The notes: generated by a model from the sequence alone, not told the origin. A stretch of DNA of 64,000 nt from Scylla paramamosain (GCF_035594125.1 NC_087178.1:11606470-11670469), one strand, 5' to 3'; positions 22,577-39,149 are shown, numbered from the stretch's first letter. A program made the numbers and translations.

Positions 22577-23534
22577 TCACCAGGAAAGGTCTAGTTTCAT
22601 GTCTGCAGTAATATTCAAAGGCCTGTCAAAATTACCATACTCCTGTTTCAAAGCGGCAATTTTTCCCCCCTCCAACTTCCTGTAGTGAAGTTTACCTAAC
22701 TCCACTGCTGGGATCGCAGCCACCATGAGGCCGATCACCCTGGCCACCTCTCGAATGGGGGCAACATCTTTACACAAAAGTTCTGCACATCCTTGGCGAA
22801 TTTTGATTAGTCTACACTCAGGTAAAGAGGCAGTCATGAACTTGGTGTTAATAACATTGCCTAGGTATTCAATACATTGTGTGGGGGTGAGAACAGACTT
22901 CTCCATATTGATACAAAAGCCTAACCTCTGCAACAGAGAAATGGTGGCCTGAATTGCCTGAAGACATCCTGAGTAAGAGTTACTGCAAATTAATGTCATC
23001 AATAAAGCTGGTGATAGTGTATCCTTCCTGCCTTAAAGTAGCAAATACTGGCTTCATCAGTTTGGTGAAAAGCCGAGGTCCCTCAGAAATGCCATTAGGG
23101 AGGCAGGTGAATTGATAGATAACACCTTGCCATGTAAAACATAAAAATCGTTGTTGCTCATCTGCAACCCTAACAGAATAATAAGCATGCCTGAGATCGA
23201 CAGAAGCCAAAAAATCACCCTGGTTGATGAGCCTGATGGCCTGTTCAAAATTTTCCATTTTAAAATGTTTATATGGTATGTATTTGTTTAACCTCTCCAA
23301 GTTAAGAACCAGGCGAAATTCCCCGTTTTTCTTTTCTCGCAAAAAAATAGGAGAGATAACCTGCTGAGTTTGTTTGTGTGTGACTTTAATGACTTTAAGC
23401 TGTAAAAGTTTTTTGATCTCTCCAGAAATTATCCCCTGTTGCACAATGTTGAACCTGTATTCCAAATCATTAAAAAATAAAGGATGAATACTATCGACAT
23501 CAATATCAAGGTGGCAATGCTGAACAATATCCAA
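22577..23534 (-). pseudogene. DIRS reverse transcriptase, minus copy
   Basis: Matches the plus copy with changes such as V to I near the start and R to C, M to V further on. The same loss of frame after SFIDD and the same TGA between RT and RNase H are present. Confidence 0.9.
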
Positions 23535-23595
23535 AATGACAGGGTCACTGGTAATTTTACGCCACTCATGCAGGAAAGAGTGAAGTCTGCCAGCT

Positions 23596-24858
23596 TCAAA
23601 ACATGCACTTGCCTGTAAGTTTACTGGGGCTGTCTGCTGCGGCCGCCCCGGCCCTTGGAGTTTTTTGGCTCCACATCCTGACGAGTGGAAGGCAGTCGTG
23701 GGGCAGCCCTGGAGCCATGCCTCTGTTGCCCGTAGGGTTGGAACCTGGCGTAATATCCCCTACTAGCAGGCTTGTTCCAATATCCACCAGGGCGTTTACC
23801 TGCAAACTTGCTAGTAAAGGCAGGCTTTGTCTGCGAGAACTTACTCCGCAGTTTCTCCGCTTCCTCAATTTGTCTGGCAGACTGGGACACATCGTCACCG
23901 AACAGAAAGCGAGTAATTGGCACCTATCTGAACAAAGATGAGCACATTTATAGTTTATCTCGCATTTCATGGCAAAACGCCTGGCCAAATTGTTCCTGTG
24001 ATTGGCATTGCCTAGCAATGCCAATGCACCATTCAGCATGCTCACCTCATGTGCCAACTTGGGGTTACCTTCCTGTTCAGCCAAATCATCCAGTGCCACT
24101 AAGGATTTGGTGATAATGGTTGAAGCCCGCAGGATGTCCTTATTTACCTCCTTCAAGCGGAAGTCTGTCTTCCTGGCATCCAGCTTCAGGGCCTCCAACA
24201 CCTGTGGGTTGCATTCCACTGGCGCAAGAGCATGGCAGTTATTAGGCCTCTTGACAACATCGTCCTCACACATGGCCTTGTAGTCCTCCTCTCTCATACC
24301 ATTATCAAAGAGAAAGTTTACCATCTCTGCCACTCTATTGTCAATGTCAGCAACCACCGTGTCAGAAGGACCAAAGGCCTTAGTGCCCTGAATTAAGGTG
24401 CTGTCAGCAGGGGCGGCAGGCATCAACACTGCCTCATCCTCATTCATCCTGGCCGAGAAACCAGAAAAAGTGGCAGAACAAGGAGGCGACAAACCCCAGC
24501 CCCCCAGAGTACTGTCCTCCACAGTCACCGGCGCCGACCCAGTAGGGGGTGGTAGTTGCCGTCTGTCTGCCTGCAAGGCCTCCACTTCACCCCGCAAATC
24601 AGCCAAGGCGTCCAACACAACTGACCAAGGGGGAGGAGCAGGAGAAGCGCCGCGGGAAACACGTGCGTCAGCACTGTTACGTAATCTTACGCAACCATGC
24701 CTCCCACTCAAGCGATGAGATGAATGATCCCTGTGCCTGTCGTCGTCATCTTGAGGGCGAACAGTGGACCCAGGGAGAGGAGAAGGCCCACAGAAGGCAC
24801 ATGGGGCAGGAGGGGAAGGGGATCGAGAGGCAGAGGACGCTTCACCAGACTCCGACAT
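23596..24858 (-). pseudogene. DIRS Gag-like protein, minus copy
   Basis: Starts at the same ATG (MSESGEASSAS) and is nearly identical to the plus copy up to LCSDR. There a 1-base deletion relative to the plus copy shifts the frame (about 23930). The correct continuation lies in the frame ending near 23621, where KFAGKRPGGYWNKPASRGYY and the Gly/Arg-rich tail are intact. Confidence 0.86.
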
Positions 24859-24950
24859 GGCTGCCGCACTGCGATAAGGAGAACAAAGTCATAAGCTTCC
24901 CACACAGTTCCATCGTCAGTGGAGACCGATATACCCATAATACAACTCGC

Positions 24951-25601
24951 CTGGGAGTAATTATCATTTCGATAAGTGCATTTTGCCTGAGGGGATGGCA
25001 GTTGTTGCTTAACTGCACTGAGAGGGGAAGTGAGACTGCACTATGTGACAGACTTGCCCAGCACCATTGTATGTACCTCCATGCTGTTGGAAGTGCCTTC
25101 TCTACCCTGCTGTGATACTGAGTGCCAGGATAGTGAGTGTGTGTGGACAATGAGTGTATGTAGAGTTGCTGTGGTATGCAAGTATCAGTCAGGTGCTGTA
25201 AGCTGTGCCTGTGCAGTTTGGTGAATAAACAGTGTGTCTGGCAAGAGCTTGTGTGTTTCTCCCCTCCCCATGTGTAACAGCAGTGAGAGACCCTTGTCAG
25301 GCTGTTCAATATGCTTCCCTTGTGGATGGGCTGCAGGGACCCAGTGAAATCCTTCCCCAGGTCTCCATGGAGCTGTATTTGATGGCAAAAAAAAAAAAAA
25401 AACATGCTTAAAAAAAAAATAAATAAATAAATAAATACAAAAAAAAAGTCTCCAATAATGAGCCAGTGTCTTATAAGGCCAAGCTTCAGCTTTGACGCAG
25501 TGGCTAGTGGTAAGTCTATGGCAACAGTGGCCCTTAAATCAAACCCCAAACATCTTCGCACATGTAAACAAAGTGATGACTGCTTCTACACCATAAAAAC
25601 A
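24951..25601. other. Flank of the inverted repeat, no gene
   Basis: No recognised coding region. The block at about 25200-25390 (AATAAACAGTGTGTCTGGCA and onward) ends in oligo(A) at about 25386-25402 and an (AAAT)n tract at 25420-25440. It could be the 3' end of an unidentified retroelement or LTR remnant. Confidence 0.4.
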
Positions 25602-25637
25602 ACTTTTTTGCTAGATAATTATGCACAACAGGTCAGA

Positions 25638-25713
25638 CTTACTGGTAATTTATATAAAATAAAATTATAATATTTTTTTTATAAATAAAATTTATAAAAA
25701 AATAACCAGTAAG
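25638..25713. repeat. AT-rich imperfect palindrome with CTTACTGGT ends
   Basis: CTTACTGGT (25638-25646) and its exact reverse complement ACCAGTAAG (25705-25713) bracket 58 bp of AT-rich sequence that is itself roughly self-complementary. It looks MITE-like or hairpin-forming. The same structure recurs at 62944-63019. Confidence 0.75.
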
Positions 25714-26276
25714 GAAGAAACTGAGTGATGATGTTTACATTGCATGTACCAAAACAAAATAGTGGTCAGTTACGCACCAAACCTGACAACACACATAAGA
25801 TTCACTGTGTTCCTTAGTATGATGTCATTATTCCTTGAGGTAAGACACACCTTCATACAACTGAAACTGCCCCCATCTTTTAACATTCTTACCTTGCATA
25901 CATGTTCAACAAAACTTGAAGCTAATGAGAAAGTATCACTTTTTTTATTTATTATTATTTATTTTATTTTTTTTTTAGAAAATAGTTTATACCTAACAAA
26001 ACAAAAGATTTTATAAGTGAAGAGAGCGTCGTGAGGTAGGGCAGCTTGTGGTGATGGCACTGAATATTTCAACAAAAAATATGTTGTAGAGAATAAGGTA
26101 AATCTATTTTCACACATTCTAATGCTTTGAAAATTTACTAAAATATTACAACTAGAATTATGTGAAGAATGATGATAAAAAAAAAAATGTGATGTACAAA
26201 CTTTACTGAATATTCATTCATATGGAAAATGACTAAACTTATATAATAACAATATTAATAATGTATTATTGTTACT

Positions 26277-28235
<1,959 letters not shown>

Positions 28236-28894
28236 ATAATATATATATATATTGCTGGGTAGCATGTTCCACTTAATAGTACAGCAGCACCGCACAGCAC
28301 ACTACAGAGTCATGGCTCGCCAACAGTGTCGCACCAGTGTCTCCTCTAGTATTCCACACTGTAACAGACCATGCAAGTGTCACACATACACCTCAGCGTC
28401 AGATACTCACTGTCTCAAACTGCCAGGGCACACAATCCTCACAGCATGCTCCGTGACACAGTCACGGAGTGGCAGCAGTGGGCAACTAGCGTTGTAGTGT
28501 AACACAAGGGGAGCATATTGCAGACTGTTGGCACAGGTGTTGTGTAGGTGGGAAACAGATGCTCTCTCTCTCCTGGATTCACTTCTTTTTGGTGTCAAAG
28601 TCATTGGCAGGAAACAGGTGCTCGCTCTCTCCTGGCTTCACTTCTATCTGGCATTGCAGTGTGCCATAGACAATAAATAAGCGCTCTCTTTCTTATGGGG
28701 ACTGTTTGCAGCTTCTTATATAAGGTCAGTCCCTCTGTGATTGGCCAGCACACTGCTGCTTTCCTGACCAATCACCTTCCATGTAACTTCTGGTCCCTCT
28801 AGGCTGCCTCTGCTAGCAGCTACTGCATCATTGCCAATGCCTACCTTCACCACCCAGTGGCACGGTGCTACCAACAGCACCTCCAGCTGCAGCA
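28236..28894. other. Non-coding interval with a short diverged tandem duplication
   Basis: No gene recognised. GGGAAACAGATGCTCTCTCT near 28550 recurs as AGGAAACAGGTGCTCGCTCT near 28609, each followed by a TCCTGG.TTCACTTCT block, giving a period of about 59 bp. Confidence 0.5.
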
Positions 28895-29119
<225 letters not shown>

Positions 29120-29652
29120 CCTGGCATATTAGATGCACCCATAATTTGGCAAGGATATTTTAAAAAATACAATAAGCTCCATTTTTCCCTGAACTTTATA
29201 GCTAATCTCTCAACCAGGCTTTGGTCCAAGTTGCAGCTCAAACCAGCAGAGAAGAGTAGGAAATATCACGCCAGTTTATCCGTGATCATAACTGTCGCTA
29301 AACAATTATGACTGTGATATTACCTTATGCTGCTTTCTGCCTTTCTCTGTGTTCAAAATGTTCCACAATTGGCTGAAGAGTTACAGATGACACCTGTGTG
29401 CCTATCACACATGATGAACTTCTCTCAGCAGTTAAATTGGGCAAGTCAACAGCTCCTGGCAAGGATGGCATCACCTATGACATCCTCAATACCCTCCTGG
29501 AGATAAAGGTAGACAACCCTCTCTTAGACCTATTTAACATGTCTCTCACTGCAGGCAAGCTTCCTCACTCATGAAAAACAGCCATTATCATCCCAATCCC
29601 CAAAGGTGATGGCACCTTTTGCCCCATTTCTCTCACCAGCTGTCTGTGTAAG

Positions 29653-30317
29653 ATGATGGAACAGGTAATATTGAACAGGCTTATATATAAGGTGGGCCAT
29701 GTACTCTCTGGCAATATACATGGCTTCCTAAAAGGTCATTCCACAAGTCATTGTTTTGTTGAGTGCCTTATAAATAAGGATGCTACCTGCAGAGCTTTCG
29801 TTGATCTCAAGGGTGCCTTTGACAGGGCCAACAAAGATGTTATTATGAAGGAACTCATTCTCAAAGGTGTCAAAGGTAGATTATTAGGATGGATCATGGA
29901 CTATTTGTACAATAGAACAGCACAGGTTTGGTTTCAAGGTGCAGTCTCCTCTGAGGAAGTCTTTGAGCTTGGAACACCACAGGGTGGAGTCCTTAGTCTA
30001 ATCCTTTCAACGTTTTAATGGACAAAATTGCGCATTGTTCCTTCCCGCAGGGCACCCAGGTCCTCATCTATGCTGACGACATACTCCTCCAATGCCCCAC
30101 ACCCAGGACTCTCTGGTTAGCTCTGTTGCAACTAGCAGCATTGTGTGTTCAAATGGGACTTGTAATTAATGAATGTAAAACCAAATTTCAAGCCAAAGGG
30201 AAGGTCTCTCGTCTGCCCACTGCAAATAATGTTCCCATCCCTAGAGTTCATACACACAAGTACCTGGGTGTACAGCTGAGTTTCAGGAAGTCACTCCACG
30301 CTGTACACTATGTTTGA
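29653..30317 (+). pseudogene. LINE-C reverse transcriptase, two frames
   Basis: The first piece (to 30018) has GFLKGHSTSHCFVECL, then AFVDLKGAFDRANKDVIMKE (motif A Asp) and ELGTPQGGVLSLILSTF (motif B'). The frame then ends. The next piece from 30018 carries QVLIYADDILLQCPTPRTL with an intact YADD catalytic motif and the LGVQLSF block. One frameshift therefore lies between motifs B' and C. An upstream TGA near 29573 separates the pre-RT region. Confidence 0.87.
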
Positions 30318-30486
30318 GACCTCTGTCTGCCACGGCTAGTGCCACTTTGGCTGCTAGCAAACAGGGGCCTGGTGGCTGGCATTCCAGTCCTAAGGATGTT
30401 CTATATATCTGTTGTATGGTCCCTCATTGACTACGCAGCTCCTATTTTAGTACAGTTTAGTGCCACCCAGCTCCGTCCCCTAGAGC

Positions 30487-31254
30487 TTGTTCAGAATGAA
30501 GCCGAAACACCGTTTCGGTGTTGATATTCACTCACTGCATCAGCCCAAGAGGTACTGGCTCCCTCATGTGCTGCAAGACATGTTCATGACTAAATTATCC
30601 AAGTACCCCCATGTTCAGGCTATTCATGTTTATTGTGATGGTTCAGTCAATGGCAGCAGGTCTGGATGTGGGCTGTTCATCCGCGACTACATTTCTGCCA
30701 ATCGCTACACTGACACTGAGGTTTCCAGGCAGCTCCCTGCACACATGTCCTCCACTAGGGCAGAATTGTATGCTGTTCTAGAGGTGCTCCATATTGTGGC
30801 ACCTCTCTGTAAGGATGTATTCTTCTTTGTTGACAGTCAGGCTGCACTGTATGCACTCCAATCTACCTCCTCCATGGAATGTGATCTAATTAATAAATGT
30901 CTTGATCTTATCCACACCCTAGAAGGTGCTAGTGCCACGGTTCACTTCACCTGGATACCCTCTCATGTAAGTATCCCGCTTAATGAAGAGGCAGACTGCC
31001 TTGCTCAATGTGCCCTTCAGGACGACACAGTGGACCCTGGTGCTGAATACACTCTAGGCTATGTTAAGAGTAGCATTAAGGACTTTGTACATAGTAGCAT
31101 TAGTGATCAGTTGGAGTTTTGTAGCCATAAGGGCAGTGGCAGTAGTCTTCACTATGTACGTGTCTCCCAGAGCTGTGCTTATACCTATGGGAGACACACT
31201 GCATCACATGATAGGGTGGCAATGAGGCTCAGATTAGGCTATAAATACTTTTAG
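30487..31254 (+). pseudogene. LINE-C RNase H domain and C-terminus
   Basis: All four acidic positions are visible: YCDGSVNGSRSGCGLF (Asp), STRAELYAVLEVL (Glu), FFVDSQAALYAL (Asp) and WIPSHVSIPLNEEADCLAQ (Asp). A further frame at 31276-31464 holds RGHTLRHYVTECPLI, the C-terminal Cys/His motif usual after this RNase H. The domain itself is open. The start shown is the first in-frame Met and probably not a genuine start, since the protein would be one polypeptide with RT. Confidence 0.85.
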
Positions 31255-31662
31255 GAAGTCAGTGCTTCTCCTGGCATGTGCCGTGTGCTGTGTGCTGCAC
31301 CAAGGGGACACACTCTGCGTCATTATGTCACGGAATGTCCTCTCATTGCTAAATTTAGGCTGCAAGGTCAACATGACTTGTATACCCTCATTGACCATTT
31401 CTTAGACTCAGCCACTCTCAGGGCTATACTCAAGGAATATCCTACGTTTGCTCCCAGACTGTAGGATATTTATGCAATAAGGTGTGCAATATCTGTATTT
31501 ATTTATTTACTTATATTCTTGTAATGTATATTATATTTTTATATTTTTGATACTCTACCCTTAAGTCTTTTGCCCAGGGGGTGGGTGGCAAGGTCCGTCC
31601 TCCTCCTTTGTTGTATTTCATTATTAATGCAACAATAAATGTATCAATCAATCTGTCAATCA

Positions 31663-32519
<857 letters not shown>

Positions 32520-32762
32520 CAGGCAAGAGATGTAGGCCCATATTAATAAAGATTCCTAGAAGTACCACTAGAATCACTCCTAACAGTGCTTTCATTCTTG
32601 ATTTTGCTCCTAGAAGTTGTTCCTATAAGCAACCTTTACTTTCTAAGTAAAAGTTACTTCTAGCAGTAGAAATGCTAATAATATAGCTGCTTTTCTAAAT
32701 GTAGCAACACTATTTTTAATCAGATATACTTGTGATATTATCTTGAATATTACTAAATAATT

Positions 32763-33640
32763 TTAGTGTCAAAATCTTTCAAGAACTAACTCTCCTCGTG
32801 ACTTCTGACACCTAGCCAAAAACATCTCCAGTAACTTTGCTTCTTCATCATTCCCTCTTTTATTTAAACCTGATGGTACCACTGCCATATCATCTATTTC
32901 TAAAGCTGAACTTTTCACTCAAACCTTTGCTGAAAACTCTACTTTGGATAATTCAGGGCTTGCTCCTCTTTCTCCTCCATCCTCTGACTACTTCATGATA
33001 CCTATTAAGATCCTTTGCAGTGATGTTTTCCATGCCCTCAGAATGCTTATGGACCTGGTGGGATCCCTCCTATTTTTCTCTGAAACTGTGCCTCATGCTT
33101 GCACCTCACCTAGTCGTACTCTTTCAACTTTGTCTATGAACATCTACCTTTCCTTCTTGCTAGAAATTTGCCTACATTCAGTTGTTTCTTAAACAGGGTG
33201 ATTGTTCTGATCTCTCAAACTACTGTCCTATTGCTTTAATTTCCTCCCTACATAAAGTTTTTAATCTATCCTCAAACATCTATCACTTCACAACCTTCTA
33301 TCTGATTTCCAGTATAGGTTCTATCAAGGCTGCTCTAATGGTGATCTTCTGGCTTTCATTAATGATTCTTGGTCATCCTCTTTCAGAGATTTTGGTGAAA
33401 CTTTTGCTGCTGCCTTAGACATATCAAAAGCTTCTGATAAAGTCTGGCATAAAGCTTTGATTTCCAAACTACCCTCCTACAGCTTGTATTCTCTCTGTAA
33501 CTTCTTCTTAAGTTTCCTTTCTGACTTCTATTACTGCTGTGGTAGACAGTCACTGTTCTCTTAAATCTATTAACAGTGTTGTTCCTCAGGGTTTTGTCCT
33601 GTCACCCACTCTCTTCCTATTATTCATCAATGATGCTGTG
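32763..33640 (+). mobile_element. LINE-A fragment
   Basis: Plus-strand LINE-A piece beginning at the linker (GTGTCAAAATCTTTCAAGAA, matching about 555-575 of copy 1). It continues through pre-RT (FLKQGDCSDLSNYCPIALIS) and motif A (DISKASDKVWHKALI, with the Phe of KAFD changed) to motif B' (VLSPTLFLLFIND). It ends abruptly at about 33640 against Gypsy-like sequence. Multiple stops and shifts. Confidence 0.82.
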
Positions 33641-34450
33641 CTGCTGTGTTTCTCAAAACAGTGACAGGGTATTCAACTGCATGAATCTCAACAGTGCCTG
33701 GACACAAGAATGGACGACACCAGTCTAAACCAAACCTCACAGATGCCAATGAGGTAACAACAGATGAGGGGACGGTACTCCCTGCCTTCCTGGTCCTGAG
33801 ACACAACCAAAGTCACTGGCTTCTGAGGGATCTTGGAAGCAGTGGCAGTCACTAACTTGGGGCAGTTACATTTTAAAATGGCCAGTATTTTTACAATAAT
33901 GGCACATGGGCTGGGTTCTGTACGCAGGAGTGCTGTGTTGCATGCTCCCAGTCTGTCTGCATTGAGGGCTGGGTAGAGACAAGGCCGACTCATCCCAACT
34001 TATTACTGAAGCCACTACTATAATGTAGTATAATGTATATAACTCTAGACAAACTGGCACCTGCCATGTCACCAGACACAACATCCCTGACCCAAACCAT
34101 TCTGTTACCTTTTTCTCATTAAACTCCAGAATTAACTTTAAACTCTTTACCATCTGGCTTTCTACATTACCTTCCCTCTCTCTTCCTCTCCTCAAGCCAT
34201 GAGGTGAATTAACTTCTATCCATGTCTTCTCCAACTCAAACATCCAGTTCTTTTCAGCTTCCTCCTTTTCCCTTTCTGCCTCAAGTGTTTTCATTTCTTT
34301 CTCATACATCTTTGCCTTCTCCTTCTCCTCCTTTTCTGCTTCGAGCCTCTTGGCTTCCCTCTCAGCCTCAAGCCTCCTAGCTTTCCTAGTCTCCTTAGTC
34401 TTTAATCTCCTCTTCTTGACTTCTGCTTCCAGCTCCATTCTCCTCATCTC
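33641..34450 (-). pseudogene. Gypsy-like Gag to protease start, broken
   Basis: Minus-strand frame from 34447 begins with a highly charged Arg/Glu/Lys coiled-coil-like region, followed by MVKSLKLILEFNEKKVTEWF, a Gag block typical of Gypsy-type elements. Near 33890 a zinc knuckle begins as CHYCKNTGHFKM. The frame then stops, and the remaining NCPK lies in the neighbouring frame, so the CCHC finger is split by a frameshift. Downstream, a protease-like VTVLRNTAAQ (normally a D-T-G active site) sits at about 33640-33670 and is mutated. The element is truncated at the LINE-A boundary. Confidence 0.68.
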
Positions 34451-34756
34451 AACTTGAATCTCAACTTCTCAGGCATTCCTTCTGTCTGGGAATATCCACC
34501 AGTACTATGAGCAGGACTTATATGTCTGTGGGCACTACCTGTAGGACTCTGTCTCCTGACACCAATCTGTGTCTAATCTACACTGCCACTCCCAGCAGAA
34601 GCTGGAGACTCAGGTCATGAGTCACCTCAGCTACCAACCTTGCCCTCCATGGTGTAAACTAAGTGTAGGAAAACAAAGAACAATGAAACAAACAAACACC
34701 AGTCTCCAACACATGGCTATGAAGCTTCTAACAGTCCTGGCGAGGTCGTCATTTTC

Positions 34757-36238
<1,482 letters not shown>

Positions 36239-36570
36239 ACGATTTGTCCACATGAAGTCCCTAACAATGCTGTGGGTGTCTTCTGAGCAGCAAGCAACAC
36301 ATTATGGCTGGCAGCCTCACTAAACACTGCCTCTTGATGCTATACCATTGCACCAGTTACAACACTCTTACAACTCCCACAAGAAAGAGTAACATCTCTT
36401 ATCATCCCCAGACCAGGGAAAACAACACTCACCATAACACAGGGGAGAGGGACCCCAGACAAGAGGTAATCAGTCTTGCTAGCTCAACAAACATGGCAAC
36501 AATCAACAAACATGGCTGTACCCAGCCACCAAAACTGCCACAACTGCTCTTGATTCAATGTGACTCTAAA

Positions 36571-37604
36571 TCAGCCAACTACTGGGCCTCCATGTGCTAC
36601 CTTCACATGTGCCTTCTTAACTGCAGATGGCATAACAAACTGGAGCATCAAACTTCTGTCCTTTCTCCACCAGCTATGCACAATATTGTTATCTTCTACT
36701 AACTCCTCCTGACTCTCTACTTCCTTGCTGCTCTCTCCTGCCTTGGCAAGAAGTAGGGCCACACATTCCCAAGGGACAGAATCCTCTTCTGATACATAAG
36801 CAGCTGTAGCCTCAGCTATCACAAGGGTGGCTCACTGTGTGAGCTAACACCCTTGTATCTAGTCCTGACAGGGGAGTAGTTTGCTCCCCATCTCTTGTAC
36901 ACTCCTCAGGGAAGGAATCTCCTACTTCCCCAGCAAAGTTAGGAACCTCCACACCCTCAGCAGTGATACCTAACATGCCAGACACATCATACTGGGTTCA
37001 GACTGAGTACCACCACCAGGATGCTCTGCAGGGTGAGGCAAGCCAGCAAACAAACTAACTCAAACACTGTCCTCACCCTTGGCAACACTCCCAACAAAGT
37101 CATGTACCTCCTGTGGCAACTCTGCTCTGTTGCAGTCAGCCCCAGCACAATGACTCCAAGACAAGTTCAACTCTAGATCGCCCAAATCCTCACCAGCAGT
37201 GAGACAGGCCTCTGGGCACTCTGCCCTCACTGCAGATCTACATCCACTCTGTACTCTTCTTTCAGTGACCCTGCCTTATTACAGTTGATCCCATGAGTTA
37301 CAGAGGGTGCAGTTGCCTGATGTTGGGGTGCTCACCTCACCTTAGTGCAAGTAACAACATTACTCAAGTCTGAATTCTCTCCACCAATGCCTCCTCTGAG
37401 ATTCTGGCCACAGATGGAAGACTCACCTGCCAGGTCATTCCTTAGAAGAAAATCAACACCTGACACTGGCAGGTCTTCTGCTTGTGCCATTGGCACCTCT
37501 GCAGTCATTAGTGGACACACAAGCCTCATCTCTGCTGTGGCAAAGCTTTCTACACCACTAATTCCCTGGCACCACACAAGCTTATCTGAGGCAACTTGCC
37601 TCAC
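36571..37604 (-). pseudogene. Gypsy-like pol fragments (protease end and downstream)
   Basis: At 37604-37332, minus strand, LVWCQGISGVESFATAEMRL then LPVSGVDFLLRNDLAGE resembles the C-terminal half of a Gypsy protease (VDFLLGNDLAG-type motif). A second piece at 36822-36571 is less certain. These lie upstream, in minus sense, of the candidate LTR and Gag. That is the reverse of normal gag-pol order, so they come from a neighbouring or rearranged copy. Confidence 0.5.
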
Positions 37605-38868
37605 AGTAGCATTTTATTAATTATTGTATTATACAGTCCTCTAATGCCAGAAAACCACAGCTGTGAACCCAGACATTAGTAGCACTTGACACACACAACA
37701 CAGAATGATCCACAACAATACACTGCACTTAGGCAGGAAGGAGGAGAGCAATACTCTGCACAAGGACACAGCAGATGCCAGACATATTAGAACTGCTAGT
37801 GGAGTCACTCTCCACCAGCAGGAACAGCAGGAAACTAAGGAAGGGCCACACACCATTCAGTCCACACTCAAATCTAGACCTTCCATGGGGTGAAAATACT
37901 AAGCAATATAATCAAGACCTCCCATAGGGTCAAAATAATAACCAATATAACAAGGCGTCATACCAGCATTCCACATGTAGATATAAATCAACAGTATCCT
38001 CCCTTATACACACCTTAACATGCCTTTCTCTATGCCAAGTGTCTACTCCTTATGATATCTGGGCTTCTACTGAGCTGCATGCACAGGAAATGTTGTTGAC
38101 TTGCCCTGGTGATGTCAGGCACATGACAGAGGCAGGGAAGGGGGAAGTGGAGCTGGGGAGTGAATTCCATCCCACGTACTCTTCTTCCCTCCACTGAATC
38201 TAACTCTAAAAGGAACATTACATTTAAAAAAATTATTACACTCTTATTAGAGGTGCTGGGTGAAAACTTATTACACTATGGGAGGGAGCAACTCTTCTAC
38301 ACTATTAACCACTAGTTTTAACTTTCAGAAAGAATGAGAAATGGGGAAATTAAGTTGCGAAGGACAATTTCTATTTTATATAAGGTTTATAGTAATATAC
38401 AGTGTGGCTTGACTTGATGCATCAGTGACTCATTCCTTGTCTCTTTTCTTTTTTCTTTATCTTTCTCTGTTCTCTATCTTCTTGCTATCTCTACTCTGTC
38501 TCGCTGTACATAATATAAGTACAGCAGGGTACGTGACAATGAACATGAATCGTTTCAATGTAGTATTCATTAGGGCAAATGTGTGTTATGGGAAATGAAG
38601 AACCTATGGGAAAAAATTAATTAGTTTCAGGGAACCAGAAAATAATAAAAAAATTAACTGGTTTCTGGGAACCAGTAAATAACAAAAAAATCCACAGTTT
38701 TCGAAAAAAAATAATAAAATGAGCACAGTTCCACTACTACATTTGAGATAACACAACAAATATAAACATTATCCTCCCTAGTTTCACACCTAATCCTAAA
38801 TTCTCACCATTCCGAGTTTTGCACATTATCACCATGAGTTTCATGCTGTTTTGACAAGTATTGGTCAC

Positions 38869-38876
<8 letters not shown>
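37605..38876. other. Non-coding interval
   Basis: No gene recognised. The first few hundred bases may still be Gypsy-related internal sequence. Confidence 0.4.
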
Positions 38877-38940
<64 letters not shown>

Positions 38941-39054
38941 TTAGCAATCCTAAGGATTGCTAAATAGAATATGACTGATTGAGAGTGAAAATTAATTATG
39001 TATATGAGTGAGAAAGTGAGAAAGGATGAAACAAAATATTACATAAAATGAATG

Positions 39055-39149
<95 letters not shown>

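Larger units (their letters stand above)
21344..24950 (-). mobile_element. DIRS1-like retrotransposon, minus-strand copy (arm 2 plus spacer)
   Basis: Opposite-facing copy reading right to left: Gag (24858-23596), RT (23534-22577), RNase H (22567-21868), then the tyrosine recombinase start in the spacer. It lacks the leader present at 18036-18255, so its 5' end is missing. It shares the RT frameshift after FIDD and the TGA before RNase H with the plus copy, and it carries private changes of its own. Confidence 0.9.
21868..24950 (-). repeat. Right arm of the 3.1-kb inverted repeat
   Basis: Reverse complement of 18256-21343 apart from scattered substitutions and small indels. See the left arm for boundary evidence. 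Confidence 0.92.
29370..31662 (+). mobile_element. LINE-C: RNase H-bearing non-LTR retrotransposon (I/Nimb-like), 5'-truncated
   Basis: Starts within the pre-RT region (SAVKLGKSTAPGKDGITYDI near 29435-29490). RT follows at 29560-30317, then a connection region, an RNase H at about 30610-31020 and a Cys/His block near 31320-31350. The 3' end carries a short UTR and a tail of ATCAATCAATCTGTCAATCA (31642-31662). RNase H after RT and a TCAA-type tail are typical of the I group. At least four frame interruptions are present. Confidence 0.85.

Noticed and set aside
25744..26016. 90-codon frame identical in both duplicated segments (63050-63322)
   Set aside because: Identity is explained by the DNA duplication; the translation is low-complexity at its end and has no recognisable domain, so coding is unsupported.
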